Position numbers and translations under genes: made by a program. A DNA stretch of 8,973 nt. Origin: Alphaproteobacteria bacterium. GTDB lineage: Bacteria > Pseudomonadota > Alphaproteobacteria > Paracaedibacterales > JAKBAR01. The stretch spans positions 1 through 8,973 of the forward strand of contig JAIESS010000019.1 of NCBI GenBank assembly GCA_019745755.1, read 5' to 3'. Positions within the stretch are counted from its first letter, which is position 1, and each line of letters starts with the position of its first letter. Shown piece by piece: positions 6,700-8,973 of this stretch. The notes under the pieces are model-generated. The model was not told the origin of the DNA, searched no databases, and saw only the letters and a list, made by a program, of their open reading frames with translations.

Positions 6700-7460
6700 G
6701 GCGCCTTGTTATGATCCCACAATTGATTCAACAGCAAATAATCCCTCGATGTATCCATAGGATGCCAAAACCCTTCATGTTTATACACCATCATTTGATT
6801 GTCTTGAACAACACTCTCCAGGGGTTTACGCTCCAAAATAAGATCTTCTTCGGGCGTTAAATAATCTAAAAATTTTCTGTTGCATACAAAAAACCCTGAT
6901 GATATCCATCCTTCAGTGGCCTGGGGTTTTTCATTAAAACCGATAACATGGTCTCCCTCAATATCAAGTTCACCAAACCGTCCCGGGGGATGACCACCCG
7001 TTACTGTAACAAGTTTTCCATGAGATTTATGAAAAGCAAGAAGATCTTTAATATTCACATCCCCAACGCCATCACCATATGTCAGCATAAAACAATCATC
7101 TTTCTCGATATATTTCTTCACACGAAAAACACGAGCCCCTGTTTGAGCATTCAAACCTGTTTCTGCAAATGTAATACGCCAATCCTCAGCCGTATAGTGG
7201 CTATGATACTGAATGTACTGTGTCGCAAGATCAAGTGTAAATTCGCTTTGTCGATTTTGATAGTTGAGAAAATAGTCCTTTATCACATCACTTTTGTACC
7301 CCAAGCAAAGGATAAAATCTTTCATATCATAATGGGCATAACCTTTCATGATATGCCAGATGATGGGGTGATTCCCCACAGGAATCATGGGTTTTGGAAT
7401 ATCATGAGTAACATCCCGAATACGGGTGCCATATCCACCGGCAAGAATAACAGTTTTCAT
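6681..7460 (-). CDS. rfbF: Glucose-1-phosphate cytidylyltransferase
   Basis: This enzyme makes CDP-glucose and pyrophosphate from glucose-1-phosphate and CTP, the first committed step to CDP-linked 6-deoxy sugars, in the cytoplasm. The 259-aa length matches the family. The nucleotidyltransferase signature LAGGYGTRI is at residues 6-14, followed by KPM at 23-25, the metal-binding YGDGV at 128-132, NEKP at 176-179, SSGFFV at 187-192 and the C-terminal FWHPMDTSRD at 231-240 typical of RfbF. The N-terminal motif has tyrosine (GGYGTR) where RmlA-type thymidylyltransferases have serine, which favours CTP use. The start at 7460 has a strong Shine-Dalgarno. The stop TGA lies inside an ATGA shared with the internal rfbG start at 6684. 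The immediately following rfbG confirms the assignment. Confidence 0.94.
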   Translation of the reverse strand: MKTVILAGGYGTRIRDVTHDIPKPMIPVGNHPIIWHIMKGYAHYDMKDFILCLGYKSDVIKDYFLNYQNRQSEFTLDLATQYIQYHSHYTAEDWRITFAETGLNAQTGARVFRVKKYIEKDDCFMLTYGDGVGDVNIKDLLAFHKSHGKLVTVTGGHPPGRFGELDIEGDHVIGFNEKPQATEGWISSGFFVCNRKFLDYLTPEEDLILERKPLESVVQDNQMMVYKHEGFWHPMDTSRDYLLLNQLWDHNKAPWKTWK

Positions 7461-7473
7461 ATTAACACTCCTT
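7461..7473 (-). promoter_or_regulatory. Strong Shine-Dalgarno of rfbF
   Basis: On the coding strand AAGGAG (7473-7468) precedes the ATG at 7460 by 7 bases. It overlaps the last base of the upstream TGA stop. It supports the ATG at 7460 and shows that rfbF can initiate efficiently on its own within the polycistron. Confidence 0.75.
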
Positions 7474-8714
7474 CATCGTACGCAAGCAAAAAGCGTTCGG
7501 TTGTAATACCCTTCAAATGGTTTCTTTTTATCACCATCAACACCAAGAGCAACCACTTTGCTAAATGTCGTATTTTGCACAATCCATTTTTGGATAAACT
7601 CAGGAGTCCATCCTGCTAACGTTCCACCAAACGCACTTTCGTGTTCTTCTCCTGTATCAAAAAAGAGCACTTTTCCTGTTATTTTATCAACACATCTCAT
7701 AAGTTCTTCGGCGGACGTTGAGCTCTTATTCAAAGCAAAATGATGCAAAATACTAAGTAAGGAAACAACATCATAGGATTTTTTATCATGGACTAAATTT
7801 TCAAGACCAATCACAATATCACTATGTATAATCTGCTCAGGTTTTACTCCATACGCATACAAACCAACCTCTATACCCGCCGGGTCTCGTTCCATTCCAA
7901 ATGCATTAAAACCAATAGTGGAAAATTCCTTCACAAACCAACCGTAGCTTGATGCTATATCAAGGTATGTTTTTGGGTGAGTATTCTCCATTAGTGAATT
8001 TTTTTTCAAGAACTCTGTCATCATACGAAGTCTATCCGTTGATTGTCTTACAAGAAGCCATTCGTCTTTTAACTCAGGGGAATCCACGGGTTGGTATAGC
8101 CATTTTTGTTTATTAATCCACAAAGAATCAAGAAGTAACTGTTGTAAAGGGGTATAAACAGGCTCTTTGTCGTATATAAAAGCAGGAATTGAAGTATGCC
8201 CCTTCATAAGGGCTCGGGCAATACGGTGATTGCCATCAATCACTTCAAAACAAGTTGAAGCCCTAATAGGGCGAACCCAAATAGGCCTATGAGGATCACT
8301 TTGACCAGGTTGTTTAGGCAAGTTTAAAGTCTGCCCTGTATGTTGGGCAATAAATCGCTCAGCTAACGTCTTAATGTTTTCAGGTCTATCATAAAAATAA
8401 CTCCCCGTAAGGGTCATACATACATGAGCATTTTGATAATAGGGTGTCTCCTCAAAAATCTCTTTGTCAAAAATCTTATCACCAATAGTGTCATAGAGCT
8501 CAAGAAGCTTAACATGAGGCCCTTTTGTTACAGGGGTGGAGGGCCTTAAAAAATCCTTTGTTATATCAGCGTATTTAGCAGCACGAATACCATTTTCACC
8601 GCCACGAAGCAGTTTTGCAATAGGCACATCAAAAGTATTAAAGCGCACTGACTGCTTCTCATAGCACTGATACAAAGGACGCCACATTGGTCGAAAAATT
8701 GATTTTATTATCAT
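7473..8714 (-). CDS. ParB/sulfiredoxin-like domain fused to class I SAM methyltransferase
   Basis: This 413-aa protein has two recognisable parts. Residues about 85-200 contain ETPYYQ, a G-x-YF stretch and then FEVIDGNHRIARALMKG (residues 156-172). DGNHR at 160-164 resembles the conserved box of ParB/sulfiredoxin-fold proteins, followed by a typical IPAFIY strand. Residues about 248-412 look like a Rossmann methyltransferase: motif I LDIASSYGWF (251-260), acidic end of strand 2 at E275, HSD at 297-299, YDVVSLLSILHHF (314-326) and the late strand GKVLFFDTGEE. The ATG at 8714 overlaps the preceding stop as ATGA. The gene ends 12 bases before rfbF, so it is probably in the same operon. The methyl acceptor is unknown; a sugar or nucleotide-sugar is an inference from context. 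The ParB-like part need not bind DNA, since the fold also occurs in ATP-dependent enzymes such as sulfiredoxin and the free serine kinase SerK. The domain calls rest on motifs only. Confidence 0.78.
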   Translation of the reverse strand: MIIKSIFRPMWRPLYQCYEKQSVRFNTFDVPIAKLLRGGENGIRAAKYADITKDFLRPSTPVTKGPHVKLLELYDTIGDKIFDKEIFEETPYYQNAHVCMTLTGSYFYDRPENIKTLAERFIAQHTGQTLNLPKQPGQSDPHRPIWVRPIRASTCFEVIDGNHRIARALMKGHTSIPAFIYDKEPVYTPLQQLLLDSLWINKQKWLYQPVDSPELKDEWLLVRQSTDRLRMMTEFLKKNSLMENTHPKTYLDIASSYGWFVKEFSTIGFNAFGMERDPAGIEVGLYAYGVKPEQIIHSDIVIGLENLVHDKKSYDVVSLLSILHHFALNKSSTSAEELMRCVDKITGKVLFFDTGEEHESAFGGTLAGWTPEFIQKWIVQNTTFSKVVALGVDGDKKKPFEGYYNRTLFACVR

Positions 8715-8973
8715 AACTGAATCTCATTCATTATTTTATTGAGGTTTGTAATAGCTAAAGCTTTTGGATCTTGTGATGGTGCTCCCATACCATATTTAAA
8801 CAAAAAGTCATCATTGATTGGTTTAGGGTCAAGAGTATTCTTTCCGCATAATAGTGTTTCTGCTAATTCCAAATAGTGCGCTTCCCTCTCAGCGATAAAC
8901 ACACGTTCTGATAACAAAGAAATAGCTTCTTTTTCCAACTTAATAAAGTCAGGGGGCACGTAAAGTAAAACTT
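8711..8973 (-). CDS. C-terminal end of an unrecognised protein (5' end beyond window)
   Basis: The frame is open from the right edge to the TGA at 8713-8711 and gives about 86 residues, ending in NKIMNEIQL. An in-frame GTG at 8959 could be read as a start. However, the codons before it (V-L-L-Y) stay open to the edge and no Shine-Dalgarno lies upstream of it, so I read this as the tail of a longer gene. The visible part is hydrophilic and probably helical (LEKEAISLLSERVFIAEREA), with no membrane segment and no family motif I recognise. Its stop overlaps the start of the next gene as ATGA (8714-8711), which suggests translational coupling and a role in the same pathway. No function is assigned. 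Confidence 0.7.
   Translation of the reverse strand, partial: VLLYVPPDFIKLEKEAISLLSERVFIAEREAHYLELAETLLCGKNTLDPKPINDDFLFKYGMGAPSQDPKALAITNLNKIMNEIQL

Larger units (their letters stand above)
1..8973 (-). other. Single polycistronic polysaccharide-biosynthesis block
   Basis: All eleven genes read leftward. The junctions are ATGA overlaps (8714-8711, 6684-6681, 2458-2455), 8-base overlaps (5624-5617, 3712-3705, 3270-3263), an overlap or small gap at 751-736, and gaps of 12, 3 and 14 bases. No intergenic space is large enough for a normal promoter plus leader, and I see no hairpin followed by a U-run between genes. The promoter should lie beyond the right edge and the terminator beyond the left edge. 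Confidence 0.8.

Noticed and set aside
6409..6714. 101-codon plus-strand frame opposite the start of rfbG
   Set aside because: Shadow of the conserved dinucleotide-binding region of RfbG, with no independent coding evidence.
6948..7619. 223-codon plus-strand open frame opposite rfbF and the end of the ParB-like/methyltransferase gene
   Set aside because: Antisense to strongly conserved rfbF; composition is odd (many Ile, Lys, His, Cys) and no motif or ribosome-binding context supports it.
7558..7743. 61-codon plus-strand frame within the 413-aa gene
   Set aside because: Antisense to the methyltransferase domain and without protein features.
1..8973. Search for CRISPR arrays, tRNA/rRNA, insertion-sequence ends and attachment sites
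   Set aside because: No regularly spaced repeats, tRNA cloverleaf signatures, transposase motifs or terminal inverted repeats were seen; coding sequence fills the window.

Overview
The window is one densely packed, entirely minus-strand block of a surface-polysaccharide (O-antigen, capsule or similar glycan) locus. It is read from the right edge (about 8973) to the left edge (1). Both end genes run off the window. Neighbouring genes overlap or are separated by at most 14 bases, so no internal promoter or terminator is visible and no stretch over 300 bases lacks a gene. The DNA is AT-rich, uses the standard code and has clear Shine-Dalgarno sequences. The gene families point to a low-GC Gram-negative, probably a proteobacterium. 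The NoeA-like gene at the left edge weakly suggests an alphaproteobacterial affinity, but the sequence does not fix the taxon.

In transcription order the genes are: (1) the C-terminal end of an unrecognised protein (8973-8711); (2) a 413-aa protein with a ParB/sulfiredoxin-like segment followed by a SAM methyltransferase domain (8714-7473); (3) rfbF, glucose-1-phosphate cytidylyltransferase (7460-6681); (4) rfbG, CDP-glucose 4,6-dehydratase (start 6684 or 6699, end 5617); (5) a DegT/DnrJ/EryC1/StrS aminotransferase with an intact PLP lysine (5624-4497); (6) a 262-aa class I SAM methyltransferase (4493-3705); (7) a short RmlC-like cupin (3712-3263); (8) a family 2 glycosyltransferase (3270-2455); (9) a membrane-anchored sulfatase/phosphoethanolamine-transferase-like protein (2458-950); (10) a 64-aa small membrane protein (935-741); (11) the N-terminal part, about 250 aa, of a NoeA-like protein with a non-ATG start (751-1).

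RfbF and RfbG should make CDP-4-keto-6-deoxy-glucose from glucose-1-phosphate and CTP. The usual next enzymes for 3,6-dideoxyhexoses (RfbH, RfbI) are not in the window. In their place sit a lysine-containing C4-type aminotransferase, a sugar-epimerase-like cupin and methyltransferases. The parsimonious reading is a CDP-linked, aminated and possibly epimerised or methylated 6-deoxyhexose, which the GT2 may transfer. The last three genes look like a separate, membrane-linked glycan-tailoring module. No flippase, polymerase, ABC exporter or initiating transferase is present, so the locus must extend beyond the window.

The points most worth a second look are the non-RfbH CDP-sugar branch, the ParB-like/methyltransferase fusion, and the sulfatase-like / small protein / NoeA-like triad.
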